The notes beneath the pieces were generated by a model that searched no databases, was not told where the DNA came from, and saw nothing but the letters and a program-made list of their open reading frames with translations. Shown in pieces: positions 51,334-59,182 of a stretch of DNA of 64,000 bases; position 1 is the stretch's first letter; each line of letters begins with the position of its first letter. This DNA is from a virus: IMG/VR virus record IMGVR_UViG_3300011115_000838, positions 1 to 64,000 of that record; one strand, given 5' to 3'. The translations under genes and the position numbers were made by a program.

Positions 51334-51816
51334 TCATAAATATTTCTTTAAATTTTCCTCGTTAATTTGATAATTACAATGGTCATTAATAGCAGTTTTA
51401 AGTTTATCTAATACTTCTATTTCTGTATAAACTTTTTTGTCTTCTAATAACTGATTTACTATAACTAAACTGTCGATTACTTTAGAATAATCTGATGCTT
51501 TAATATATACAGCTATTAATTTAACCAATAAATCATTATTATCTTCAAAGTTTTCTACTGCTGATTCTGTATCTACCTCAACATTATACTTTAAACTGTG
51601 TTCTTTTGCTTTTTCTTCAGAACTAAGTGTTTCCTTGATTAAATCTTTTTCTTTCAAAAGTCTTACACTTTCATTGTAGAGTTCGTTGATTAATCTTTTA
51701 GTTTTATGCTTATACAGATTATTATCTGTTTTAAAATGAAGAGCAGCTGTGTTAATTAAAACGGCGGCTGCAAACATCAAATCAATACTTTTCTTTGTTT
51801 TTTCTAGCTGATTCAT
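51334..51816 (-). CDS. Hypothetical helical protein, 160 aa
   Basis: All-helical, acidic, starting MNQLEKTKKSIDLMFAAAVLINTAALHF. Possible coiled coil in the middle. No family recognised. Its start follows the upstream stop by 3 nt. Confidence 0.5.
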   Translation of the reverse strand: MNQLEKTKKSIDLMFAAAVLINTAALHFKTDNNLYKHKTKRLINELYNESVRLLKEKDLIKETLSSEEKAKEHSLKYNVEVDTESAVENFEDNNDLLVKLIAVYIKASDYSKVIDSLVIVNQLLEDKKVYTEIEVLDKLKTAINDHCNYQINEENLKKYL

Positions 51817-51819
51817 TTT

Positions 51820-52083
51820 TTAATTTTGAGCAGGAATAATTAATGCGTAATATCTAATTTCATTGTGGTTGTAAGCCCAACCAGTGCCATTCCAAGTCTC
51901 CCAGTGGATTTTACCATCCTTTCTACATATTAGGTATTTGCCGTATTCTTTAGGTCTTGATTCTAGCCTATCATGGTCGAATGCAATCCATTCCATTGAA
52001 GGTTTGCTTTCTTTCTCTTTAATATGCTCATATAATTCCTTACAATATTTTGCACTTTTAATATCTAATTTTAAGTAATCCAT
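51820..52083 (-). CDS. DUF551-like protein, 87 aa
   Basis: The ATG at 52083 is chosen (MDYLKLDIKSAKYC). The C-terminal half (MEWIAFDHDRLESRPKEYGKYLICRKDG, then WETWNGTGWAYNHNEIRYYALI) follows the phage DUF551 pattern: WI.......P...G.YLV....... W....W .... IT.W..LP. Function of that family is unknown. Confidence 0.5.
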   Translation of the reverse strand: MDYLKLDIKSAKYCKELYEHIKEKESKPSMEWIAFDHDRLESRPKEYGKYLICRKDGKIHWETWNGTGWAYNHNEIRYYALIIPAQN

Positions 52084-52088
52084 GTTTC

Positions 52089-52367
52089 TTAAAGTTTTAT
52101 TTCGTTTGACTGCCATGCTTCACGTTTACTATTATCCTTTCTTGGTGTGCCATCTTTTTTTAATTCAATGCCATAATAAACGCAACAGAATTTAGTAAGA
52201 GAATAATTTATCCTCTCAATTAAAATAGTACCGATATGGTCTGTAAACTTGTCTCCTATTTTGTAATAATTATTACTAACACAATATAATCTAATCTCTT
52301 TGTTTCTGTTTTCTTGAAACTGAATTTCTAATTGGTCTAATCTTTGATTTAATTCTTCTCTTTTCAT
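52089..52367 (-). CDS. Hypothetical protein, 92 aa
   Basis: Small beta-rich protein; YKIGDKFTDHIGTILIERINYS resembles a domain repeatedly seen in small Bacteroidota phage proteins. No function known. Confidence 0.5.
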   Translation of the reverse strand: MKREELNQRLDQLEIQFQENRNKEIRLYCVSNNYYKIGDKFTDHIGTILIERINYSLTKFCCVYYGIELKKDGTPRKDNSKREAWQSNEIKL

Positions 52368-52411
52368 TTTGTTTGTTTTGTTATAACTGAATTAATTATT
52401 TTGATTAAAAA

Positions 52412-52819
52412 TCATATCTCATGCCCACAAGGTTTTCCATCTATAAATTCAAAATCTCTAAATAATTCTTCGTATGTATAGTAACTTCCATCAATACCCA
52501 CTGTTGTATCACTTATATAATTAATTAAAATATGTGATGAATCTCTTTTATGTTTAATCCATTTCCCTTTTAATAATTCTTTATCTTCAAAAGTAAAAGG
52601 TACATATTCATCTAAAGGCACATTTACTACTTTAGCAATTTGTGTTTGAGATAGAGTAGTTGTTCCATCAAAAATCCGCCTGCCATCTACTGTAAAAGTA
52701 AGTGTATAATTTTTAAATTTTACTGTAATAGGGTAATATGCACAATTACTTATTTTAGTAATAACTCCTTGACCATACTCATAATGGTAAACTGTTTGAC
52801 CTAATTTAAAATATTTCAT
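52412..52819 (-). CDS. KOW/CarD-like small domain protein, 135 aa
   Basis: From the ATG at 52819 (MKYFKLGQTVYHYEYGQGVI) the first 50 residues have a short beta-barrel start typical of CarD/TRCF or KOW-like domains (KLGQTVYHYEYGQGVITKI). The remaining residues are not recognised (IDGSYYTYEELFRDFEFIDG). Possible nucleic-acid or RNAP contact, inference only. Confidence 0.45.
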   Translation of the reverse strand: MKYFKLGQTVYHYEYGQGVITKISNCAYYPITVKFKNYTLTFTVDGRRIFDGTTTLSQTQIAKVVNVPLDEYVPFTFEDKELLKGKWIKHKRDSSHILINYISDTTVGIDGSYYTYEELFRDFEFIDGKPCGHEI

Positions 52820-52853
52820 TTTTTTTGTTTTATTATGTGCAAAGGTAAACAAA

Positions 52854-53060
52854 TTATTTTGATTTGAAAATATCTCTAATAAATATTAAGACAAATATTG
52901 TATTAATGAGTGGGCAGAAGGATATATACAAGTGTATATATACATAATCTCCGTAGTCTTTTTCAACCATTTCATAATATTCCTCGTCATGTATTTTGAA
53001 CATAGAGAATACTAAACACAAAAGTAGAGGCAGGACGTAATAGATTCCGAATAGGTACAT
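52854..53060 (-). CDS. Small membrane protein, 68 aa
   Basis: Two hydrophobic segments (residues 2-19 and 42-62) flank an acidic loop (MFKIHDEEYYEMVEKDYGDY). Follows the replication initiator by 1 nt. Function unknown. Confidence 0.45.
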   Translation of the reverse strand: MYLFGIYYVLPLLLCLVFSMFKIHDEEYYEMVEKDYGDYVYIHLYISFCPLINTIFVLIFIRDIFKSK

Positions 53061-53061
53061 A

Positions 53062-54342
53062 TTAGTATTTGTTAAAACGTGGGTGATTTATTTGTTTAAT
53101 TTTTTCCCTTACTGCTTTTACTAATTCTCCACCTTCAAGTCCTTTTCCTTTAAAATACCATTCCCATGCTGCATATAAAGCATCCTCAGTATTGAAATCA
53201 AGTTCAAATGGCTCTAAACTATCTGGTGCAGAGAATCTTCGCATTGTCTTCCAAAAATCAATCAGGAAGCGAGGCTGTTCGTCGTTAGGGTCTTGGTATG
53301 AAGCTAAGGCATCTTGAACATTTTTTGTACTTAATAATCCGTGAGGCTGTCGATAATTACCTTTGCTCATAACATAATTAAAAATTATCTCTGCTTTCTC
53401 TAAACCAAATTTATCATATAGCCTACTAATTACCCAATTGTTACTTTCCTTTTCTCCCTTTCTTGGAGGTCTTATTTTTATATCATCTGAGGCTGTAAGA
53501 TTCCATTCTTTTGTTTTCTCATTGATGAATTTAAACCTTTCGGGGTTGGCATCGTACTTAGAAGGCTTCTTTTCCTTTACTTTTGTTTGAGTTTCTTTAG
53601 TTTTAACATCGTATATTGGCTCAGTACTATCCAATATTGGAAAAGTGCAATTCCCGTCTATATTTTGTTCATACAGTTTTACAGACACATTATCAGCATG
53701 ATTGCTATCATAATTGCTATTATTATTGTTTGAATCTTCGACAGAAGAAATATTATTATTATATTCTTTTTTTTGTTTATTACTTATTGTGTTCGTTTCT
53801 GAACAAGAGATTTGGTCTTTCTTATTCGTTTCTGAACAAGGCTTATTCGTTTCTGAACAAGAGATTTGGTCTTTCTTATTCGTTTCTGAACAAGAGGGTG
53901 ACTTCTTTTTCTTTAAAATATGGCTTTTATAACCTTCTTTTAAATCAATAAATTGTATGCTTTTCAGTTTTGAATTTAAGAAGTCAATATTCAAACAAAT
54001 CTTAGTTATTGTTTTAAAATTTGTCATGATAGTTATAAATCCTTTCTTAAATAGGCTCTCGTTTGCTTGAATAATTTTAGTCCTTCCAAACAATCCAAGA
54101 GTAGCCTCCTGTAAATACATTGGACTTAACTCTAAGAAGCAATCGTCAACTGACGGCTTAAAGTTCTTATTAGTAGCAATTTTATCCTCAACAGATGAGC
54201 GAATTATATTGTAACGATATTCATAATAGTTTAATAAGAATGCCTCACAATGGTCATAATTGCAGATGTGTAAGAAATCTTGATGGAGTTTTAAGTAGAT
54301 TGCTCCTTCTACGTGGCTAACAAAAGTGTTGCGTTTGGACAT
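53062..54342 (-). CDS. Replication initiator/organiser-like protein with internal iterons, 426 aa
   Basis: The first ~150 residues are an HTH-like unit rich in basic and aromatic residues (LGLFGRTKIIQANESLFKKGF). The middle (residues 150-230) is low-complexity, Ser/Asn/Lys-rich, with SCSETNKKDQI repeats encoded by direct DNA repeats. The C-terminal ~150 residues are a helical domain (DDIKIRPPRKGEKESNNWV, LSTKNVQDALASYQDPNDEQPRF) as in phage replication organisers. Iterons within the gene recall lambda O, where the origin lies inside the initiator. A terminator-like hairpin precedes its start. Confidence 0.6.
   Translation of the reverse strand: MSKRNTFVSHVEGAIYLKLHQDFLHICNYDHCEAFLLNYYEYRYNIIRSSVEDKIATNKNFKPSVDDCFLELSPMYLQEATLGLFGRTKIIQANESLFKKGFITIMTNFKTITKICLNIDFLNSKLKSIQFIDLKEGYKSHILKKKKSPSCSETNKKDQISCSETNKPCSETNKKDQISCSETNTISNKQKKEYNNNISSVEDSNNNNSNYDSNHADNVSVKLYEQNIDGNCTFPILDSTEPIYDVKTKETQTKVKEKKPSKYDANPERFKFINEKTKEWNLTASDDIKIRPPRKGEKESNNWVISRLYDKFGLEKAEIIFNYVMSKGNYRQPHGLLSTKNVQDALASYQDPNDEQPRFLIDFWKTMRRFSAPDSLEPFELDFNTEDALYAAWEWYFKGKGLEGGELVKAVREKIKQINHPRFNKY
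53792..53894. repeat. Iteron-like repeats inside the replication gene (candidate origin)
   Basis: Four copies of the 16-mer ttcgtttctgaacaag start at 53792, 53825, 53846 and 53879 (spacing 33, 21, 33 nt). They form a 54-bp-period direct repeat with two 49-bp units. The core holds a short inverted repeat (TTC...GAA). Such arrays are typical initiator-binding sites, and this one lies within the coding region of the presumed initiator. Confidence 0.65.
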
Positions 54343-54344
54343 TT

Positions 54345-54417
54345 TTTTATAAAAGAAAAACGCCCCGAACTTGATAGCCCCTTTCGGGTGTAGTGCTTGC
54401 TATCAGTTCGAGGCGTT
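54345..54417 (-). promoter_or_regulatory. Terminator-like leader hairpin of the replication gene
   Basis: Long imperfect stem between 54399-54417 and 54359-54378 (AACGCC and CGAACT-GATAGC paired with a C-A mismatch and a single bulge), with an inner CCC/GGG hairpin in the loop. On the minus strand the 3' arm runs into TTTTTCTTTT and then the start codon 16 nt later. Same architecture as the leaders at 6864-6937 and 27501-27582. Confidence 0.65.
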
Positions 54418-54489
54418 CCTCGATAATTTTATTATTTACAAAATTACTCAATAAGCACTACCAAATCAAGTATTTTTTACTATTTAAAA

Positions 54490-54636
54490 CTAAGATACCT
54501 TTATTAGCACAGTACCTTTAACTTTCATGATGTTTAATAGACCAGCTTTTACTAACTGATTTACTCTTGCAGGAGTTTTTCCTATGATTTTAGAGTATTC
54601 AAGTTGGGTATAAAGGTCTTCTCTAATTTCTACCAT
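54490..54636 (-). CDS. Small HTH protein, 48 aa
   Basis: A 48-codon frame encoding a compact winged-helix-like protein (DLYTQLEYSKIIGKTPARVNQLVKAGLLN, then KVKGTVLIKV). The helix-turn-helix is clear and the C-terminal strands would be the wing. It lies between the XRE-type gene and the replication gene, where small regulators are common. Confidence 0.6.
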   Translation of the reverse strand: MVEIREDLYTQLEYSKIIGKTPARVNQLVKAGLLNIMKVKGTVLIKVS

Positions 54637-54688
54637 AATATAAATTTAATAAAGTTAATCGATAAAGTCAAGTTTTATGAAAAATTAT

Positions 54689-54916
54689 TCAACTATTTTC
54701 CAAAAAATCATATAAATCTAATTCAGCCCATTTGCCTAAGATAATCAAATCCTCTGAGTTTATGCTCCTACCAATCTCTGCTCTAAAAATATTCGTGATG
54801 GATATGCCAAGATGAATTGACAGTGCTTTAATAGAGTATGGCTTATCATGCGTAGTTTTACCATCAGTTCTTTTGAGTTTAATTGCCTCACCGAACTTCT
54901 TAAAATTAAATTTCAT
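54689..54916 (-). CDS. XRE-family (Cro/CI-like) DNA-binding protein, 75 aa
   Basis: Single Cro/CI helix-turn-helix domain (YSIKALSIHLGISITNIFRAEIGRSINSEDLIILGKWAELDL). No second domain, so it is a short transcriptional regulator. Placed upstream of replication genes, it may set early gene timing, together with the leader hairpin at 54345-54417. Confidence 0.7.
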   Translation of the reverse strand: MKFNFKKFGEAIKLKRTDGKTTHDKPYSIKALSIHLGISITNIFRAEIGRSINSEDLIILGKWAELDLYDFLENS

Positions 54917-54920
54917 GTTC

Positions 54921-55676
54921 TTAAATTTTTTTTATGTTTGTCTCACAAAATATTCCACACTCCCAGCTTTTTATTCTCCCACCCTTGTCTGATGGCTTTA
55001 ATTCGTCAAGAAAAATTCTTTTACCCTTTAATTTTACAAGTTTTGCACCTATTCTTCGACTTTGCTCCGACCTGTCTTGAAATATGTCAGGAAATTTATC
55101 TCTAACAAGATTCCAATATGTTGGAGATTGAGACTTAACACACCCGATACAGTTTGCGTTTGGAAAACCTAACTTATATATTTCTGGAAGTTCTATTCCT
55201 GCATCTAATAAGATATTAAAACAATCTGACTTAGATATACCTTCTTCTATTAGTACTGGTATTAAGTTATCTCTTTCAAATTTAACAAACCTATCACTTC
55301 TTTCTTTTTCATCAACAGTAAATCCAAGAACGTGATAATCTATTTTGTTATTTGCTTCAAATTGGTAACGTGCTTGTTTTTTTAACTCTACTGTGCATGG
55401 AGCGCCTAAAACACCACTTATATATTTCCTCTTATTAAACACCTCAGTTATATCACAATTGGGGAAGTTACTGTTTGTGGCAAATATAATTTCAAGACCT
55501 AACCATTTTTCTACGTCCCTTAGGAATCTGATATTATCCTCATGTTCATTAGCTATTGGATTATTAACAACTATTACATTGTGAGTTTCCCCATACTTTT
55601 CTATTGTTTTTTTAGCTGCTACCGCAGATGCAGCGCCACAACTAAACCAAACTGCTATTACTTGTTTTTCTTCCAT
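54921..55676 (-). CDS. PP-loop (PAPS reductase-like) ATP pyrophosphatase, 251 aa
   Basis: The P-loop WFSCGAASAVA at residues 10-20 is the phage variant of SGGxDS. Conserved downstream elements (VVVNNPIANEHEDNIRF, GFTVDEKERSDRF, CIGCVKSQSPTYW, SRRIGAKL) are those of phage phosphoadenosine-phosphosulfate-reductase-like proteins. Some relatives modify DNA or nucleotides; the reaction here is unknown. Confidence 0.8.
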   Translation of the reverse strand: MEEKQVIAVWFSCGAASAVAAKKTIEKYGETHNVIVVNNPIANEHEDNIRFLRDVEKWLGLEIIFATNSNFPNCDITEVFNKRKYISGVLGAPCTVELKKQARYQFEANNKIDYHVLGFTVDEKERSDRFVKFERDNLIPVLIEEGISKSDCFNILLDAGIELPEIYKLGFPNANCIGCVKSQSPTYWNLVRDKFPDIFQDRSEQSRRIGAKLVKLKGKRIFLDELKPSDKGGRIKSWECGIFCETNIKKI

Positions 55677-55755
55677 TATTATGTTTTATTTTTAAAGGTA
55701 ACGAATCCGTTAGGTTTAACTTTTATTACTAATTTATACTTTCAATTAGTAGATT

Positions 55756-56118
55756 TTAGTCAATAGATAAATTAAACTGTGCTAATAGGTTTTCGTACTG
55801 GCATTGAAATCTGAACTTCTCATTATCAGAAAGTTTTCCAAACTTTAACGAGAGCCTCATATTTTGCTCTGCAAGTATAGAGCCTGTAATCTGTTGGTCA
55901 ACCATCTCTGATGTGGCTTGTACTTTTCTGTCAACAAAAGGAATTTATGTAGCCTTTTTTAACTCTTCTAAGGTGGTTTTAAGACTCGATTTTAACTTTC
56001 TAGTACACCACCAAGCAGGAAGAATATTTTCCTCTGCATGGTCTAATAGGAATTGAGCAGTTACCTCAAATATATATATATCGTCAATCTGTTTTGGATT
56101 TATTTTTGTTTTAGCCAT
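55756..56118 (-). pseudogene. Reading frame split by one in-frame TAA, 57 + 62 codons
   Basis: From the ATG at 56118 a 57-residue protein (MAKTKINPKQIDDIYIFEV ... LEELKKAT) ends at a TAA at 55945-55947. The same frame then continues with IPFVDRKVQATSEMVDQQIT and runs 62 codons to a second TAA at 55756. The two parts read as one ordinary helical protein; an internal ATG 13 codons after the stop could restart translation (49 aa). Explained by a nonsense mutation, read-through, or two coupled genes. No family recognised. Confidence 0.5.
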
Positions 56119-56178
56119 TTGTTTTTTAAAGTTATTATTTGTAAATTCAATTAAAAATACACACTAACATATACTGAT

Positions 56179-56325
56179 ATGCCATTAAAAAAAGGTTCTT
56201 CTCGTAAAACAATTTCAAAAAATATTTCTTACGAACTTAAAAAACATCCAAAGATGAAGCAAAAACAAGCTGTTGCTATTGCTCTAAGTTATGCTGGAAA
56301 AGCTCGTAAGAAAAGAAAGAAGTAA
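56179..56325 (+). CDS. DUF6496-like small basic protein, 48 aa
   Basis: [16 protein letters not shown], then [24 protein letters not shown] matches a short phage/bacterial protein family with the KQAVAIALS core. It is the only plus-strand gene within a 15-kb minus-strand region, so it is likely to be expressed separately, perhaps with virion genes. Function not established. Confidence 0.7.
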   Translation: MPLKKGSSRKTISKNISYELKKHPKMKQKQAVAIALSYAGKARKKRKK

Positions 56326-56439
56326 CTAAGCACCTTCCTCCATTGCTTCATCTTCCTCTCTCTGATATTTGTCAGAGAGGGATTGTTCATTTTCCTCCCA
56401 ATAGGAAGGTATTCCATCTGGTGAATAGTAATCTTCCAT
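56326..56439 (-). CDS. Small acidic protein, 37 aa
   Basis: A 37-codon frame (MEDYYSPDGIPSYWEENEQS, then a Glu-rich tail) convergent with the DUF6496-like gene and preceded by the pentapeptide genes. Very acidic. Function unknown; a DNA-mimic idea is speculative. Confidence 0.4.
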   Translation of the reverse strand: MEDYYSPDGIPSYWEENEQSLSDKYQREEDEAMEEGA

Positions 56440-56450
56440 TTTATTAATTG

Positions 56451-56837
56451 TTAAAATTTTGCACCTTCTAAATTTGCACCTTCTAAATCTGCACCATATA
56501 AATTTGCATTACGTAAATTTGCATAACGTAAACCTGCACCTTCTAAATTTGCATAACGTAAACTTGCACCAAATAAATTTGCATCACGCAAATCTGCACC
56601 TTCTAAATTTGCACCTTCTAAATCTGCATTAACTAAATTTGCACTTTCTAAATTTGCATCATATAAACTCGCACCACGTAAACTTGCACCAAATAAATCT
56701 GCACCAACTAAATTTGCACCATATAAATCTGCACATTCTTCAAGACCTTTTATTAAGGTTTTTAAAATAGTATTGTCTTCACATTCGTAGGAAAATAAAA
56801 TATTATTATTATATCTATTTCTTATTTCTATTTTCAT
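56451..56837 (-). CDS. Pentapeptide-repeat protein 1, 128 aa
   Basis: An N-terminal ~35-residue module ([20 protein letters not shown] ... LIKGLEE) is followed by tandem A(D/N)LxG pentapeptides (about 16 units), which fold into a right-handed quadrilateral beta-helix. Pentapeptide proteins can mimic DNA and protect or inhibit gyrase, but this one has no such proof. One of three adjacent paralogues with near-identical N-termini. Confidence 0.85.
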   Translation of the reverse strand: MKIEIRNRYNNNILFSYECEDNTILKTLIKGLEECADLYGANLVGADLFGASLRGASLYDANLESANLVNADLEGANLEGADLRDANLFGASLRYANLEGAGLRYANLRNANLYGADLEGANLEGAKF

Positions 56838-56848
56838 TTTCTTAATTG

Positions 56849-57205
56849 TTAAAATTTTGCACCTTCTAATTTTGCACCAACTAAATTTGCACCAAATAAA
56901 TTTGCATCACGTAAATCTGCACCATATAAATCTGCACCAAACAAATTTGCATCACGCAAATCTGCACCATATAAACTTGCAAAACGTAAATCTGCACCAC
57001 GTAAATTTGCAAAACGTAAATCTACACTAACTAATTTTGTATAACGTAAATCTGCACCTTCTAAATTTGCACCAACTAAATCCGCATCACTTAAATCTGC
57101 ACCTTCTTCGAGACCATTTATCAAGGTTAATAAAATAGTGTTTCCTTCACATTCATGTGAAAATAAAACATTATTATTATATCTATTTTTTATTTCTATT
57201 TTCAT
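56849..57205 (-). CDS. Pentapeptide-repeat protein 2, 118 aa
   Basis: Same N-terminal module ([20 protein letters not shown]) and about 14 ADLxx-type repeats. Spaced 11 nt from its neighbours, in the same orientation, with matching intergenic sequence, so the three genes arose by tandem duplication. Confidence 0.85.
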   Translation of the reverse strand: MKIEIKNRYNNNVLFSHECEGNTILLTLINGLEEGADLSDADLVGANLEGADLRYTKLVSVDLRFANLRGADLRFASLYGADLRDANLFGADLYGADLRDANLFGANLVGAKLEGAKF

Positions 57206-57216
57206 TTTATTAATTG

Positions 57217-57783
57217 TTAAAATTTTGCACCAACTAATTTTGCACCAACTAAATTTGCACCAACTAAATCTGCACCACGTAAATACGCATAACGTAAATC
57301 CGCACCTTCTAAATCTGCATCACGTAAATCCGCACCTTCTAAATCTGCATCAAATAAATTTGAACCACGTAAATCCGCACCTTCTAAATCTGCACCACGT
57401 AAACTTGCACCACGTAAACTTGCACCACGTAAATCTGCACCAAATAAATTTGCACCTTCTAAATCTGCATCACGTAAACCCGCACCTTCTAAATCTGCAC
57501 CAACTAAATTTGAACCACGTAAATCCGCACCTTCTAAATCTGCACCACGTAAACTTGCACCACGTAAATACGCATAACGTAAATCCGCACCTTCTAAATT
57601 TGCACCACGTAAACTTGCACCACGTAAATCTGCACCAAATAAATCCACACCAACTAAATATGCACCACGTAAACTTGCATCTTCTTTAATACCTTCTAAC
57701 AAGGTTTTTAAAATAGTATTGTGTTCACATTCATGGGAAAATAATACTATTTTATTATATCTATTTTTTATTTCAATTTTCAT
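57217..57783 (-). CDS. Pentapeptide-repeat protein 3, 188 aa
   Basis: The longest of the three, with about 29 pentapeptide units. Its DNA contains many near-exact internal repeats (for example aaatctgcaccacgtaaac), making copy-number change likely. Same N-terminal module ([20 protein letters not shown]). Soluble, beta-helical fold expected. Confidence 0.85.
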   Translation of the reverse strand: MKIEIKNRYNKIVLFSHECEHNTILKTLLEGIKEDASLRGAYLVGVDLFGADLRGASLRGANLEGADLRYAYLRGASLRGADLEGADLRGSNLVGADLEGAGLRDADLEGANLFGADLRGASLRGASLRGADLEGADLRGSNLFDADLEGADLRDADLEGADLRYAYLRGADLVGANLVGAKLVGAKF

Positions 57784-57784
57784 T

Positions 57785-58102
57785 TTAGTAATTGTTAAAG
57801 TTGATTAATCTATTTAATTTATGACCATAAAATTTGCCATGCTTACCTGCATCGAATACTAAAGGAAGTTTTAATTTAAAGAACTCCTTCTGCTGTTCTT
57901 TGTCTAAGTCTAACCAATACACATCATCTTCGAGATGGTAATCAAATCCTAACTTAACAGCAATTTCTTTTTGTCTTGGAACTAATAATATAGAATATCC
58001 TCTTTGATTGCATCCCATGTCATCAAGAAATCCCATCGTGAAATTGTATTGGCAGACTGAAAAATGTACTTTCTCTAATTCTAACTTTCTAAAAATTGTC
58101 AT
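57785..58102 (-). CDS. Hypothetical protein, 105 aa
   Basis: The ATG at 58102 (MTIFRKLELEKVHF) lies after a promoter (58121-58152). Alpha/beta, with GYSILLVPRQKEIAVKLGFD and a His-rich end (DAGKHGKFYGHKLNRL). Directly upstream of the pentapeptide genes, and likely co-transcribed with them. Confidence 0.5.
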   Translation of the reverse strand: MTIFRKLELEKVHFSVCQYNFTMGFLDDMGCNQRGYSILLVPRQKEIAVKLGFDYHLEDDVYWLDLDKEQQKEFFKLKLPLVFDAGKHGKFYGHKLNRLINFNNY

Positions 58103-58120
58103 ATAATTGTTTTTGTTTTT

Positions 58121-58152
58121 CAAAGGTAAACATACTATGTTATTTTTGCAAG
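58121..58152 (-). promoter_or_regulatory. Promoter of the pentapeptide-gene transcript
   Basis: TTG-N21-TACCTTTG on the minus strand, close to the start codon at 58102. Confidence 0.5.
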
Positions 58153-58159
58153 ATATTTT

Positions 58160-58492
58160 TTATAGTTCTTGTAGAATTAACTCCAAAACTTCCAGTCGTG
58201 CTATAAGATTTTCTCTTTGTTCAGTTGGTTTTTCAAAATCACATGGGCATTGAAAAAACCAAAATCCAAAAAATAGTGGCTCATACTTCGCATATTTATC
58301 AAGATTCTTTACGATAACAATCATGCCTGCCTTCTTTACATCGTCTATATAGGCACTATAACTGCTCATTGAAAGGAAATCACACAAACCTGTGTATAGG
58401 TAATTTTCATCAATAAACAAGTCTATCATCGAATCTGATTGACTGATAGCTTCTTTATACTTACCAATTGCGTATTCTATTGCTTCTTTCAT
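58160..58492 (-). CDS. Hypothetical protein, 110 aa
   Basis: Helical acidic protein with an aromatic patch (LFFGFWFFQCPCDFEKP). No family recognised. Overlaps the upstream gene by 4 nt. Confidence 0.5.
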   Translation of the reverse strand: MKEAIEYAIGKYKEAISQSDSMIDLFIDENYLYTGLCDFLSMSSYSAYIDDVKKAGMIVIVKNLDKYAKYEPLFFGFWFFQCPCDFEKPTEQRENLIARLEVLELILQEL

Positions 58493-58992
58493 TTGTAAAA
58501 ATCTTTAAATAGTTCTTTGAAATTTTCTTCTGACCAGCCGTAATCTTTAAGCAGGTCGAACATTAACTGCTTTTGATTCTTATGCAATTGTATGAAATCA
58601 TCCTCAGTCATTTTCTCAAAATTAATTGACTTTGGTATTTGTTGAGTTACATTCATTTTTTCACCACCGCCCAAGTCAAGAATCATTTTTTTATCCTCAA
58701 CGAAGCCAAGTTGCATTTCAATTGCCTTTCTAACTCGCTCTTCAAGAACACTTTTTGATTTGGTCAACTGGTTGAACTCTTGCAACGTGACGTTGAGTAG
58801 ACTCAAGATAACAACTTCAGGAGCATGGTCAACAAATATTTTAAGCACCTCAAAGTATCTCCTGTGGTTATCGACCGACCTAACATTCTTAATCACGAAA
58901 TGGATTAACTCTCCCTCCAGTTTTAAGCAAACCGAAGGGTCGTCTACCTCAATAAAGGTCTTGTTATTGTTCTTTCTAATCTTGCCGTACAT
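58489..58992 (-). CDS. DUF1367-like phage protein, 167 aa
   Basis: The N-terminus (LEGELIHFVIKNVRSVDNHRRYFEVLKIFV) resembles the NHRxxF pattern of the DUF1367 family found in phage recombination/replication regions. The C-terminal half is helical (MTEDDFIQLHKNQKQLMFDLL). Placed near ninG-like genes as in lambdoid nin regions. Family match is tentative. Confidence 0.45.
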   Translation of the reverse strand: MYGKIRKNNNKTFIEVDDPSVCLKLEGELIHFVIKNVRSVDNHRRYFEVLKIFVDHAPEVVILSLLNVTLQEFNQLTKSKSVLEERVRKAIEMQLGFVEDKKMILDLGGGEKMNVTQQIPKSINFEKMTEDDFIQLHKNQKQLMFDLLKDYGWSEENFKELFKDFYK

Positions 58993-59182
58993 CTTCTTTT
59001 TTATTTAATTCTTCCCAAATTTCATTCCAATATCTTCTACCTTGCGGTGACTTCTCCCAATCAAAAGCACAACAAAGTGCGATAGGTAGGCTAATATGAG
59101 ATGAATTGTTTCCATTCCAATTCTCCAACGCTTTAGAGCGATAAGACTCTGGAAGTTTATTTAACCATTCTTTAGTTCTCAT
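58976..59182 (-). CDS. Small AFDWxxSPQGRRYW family protein, 68 aa
   Basis: Third member of the small Trp-motif family: MRTKEWLNKLPESYRSKALE and CCAFDWEKSPQGRRYWNEIW match the gene at 3865-4059. Overlaps both neighbours. Function unknown. Confidence 0.6.
   Translation of the reverse strand: MRTKEWLNKLPESYRSKALENWNGNNSSHISLPIALCCAFDWEKSPQGRRYWNEIWEELNKKEDVRQD

Noticed and set aside
55945-55947. Genome-wide stop-codon recoding
   Set aside because: TAA, TAG and TGA all act as ordinary stops elsewhere in the window, and no suppressor tRNA is visible, so the in-frame TAA is a local event.
57138-57689. Long plus-strand frame of LNLHHVN repeats opposite the pentapeptide genes
   Set aside because: It is the complementary reading of the repetitive pentapeptide DNA; the minus-strand frames have start codons, shared N-terminal modules and proper folds.
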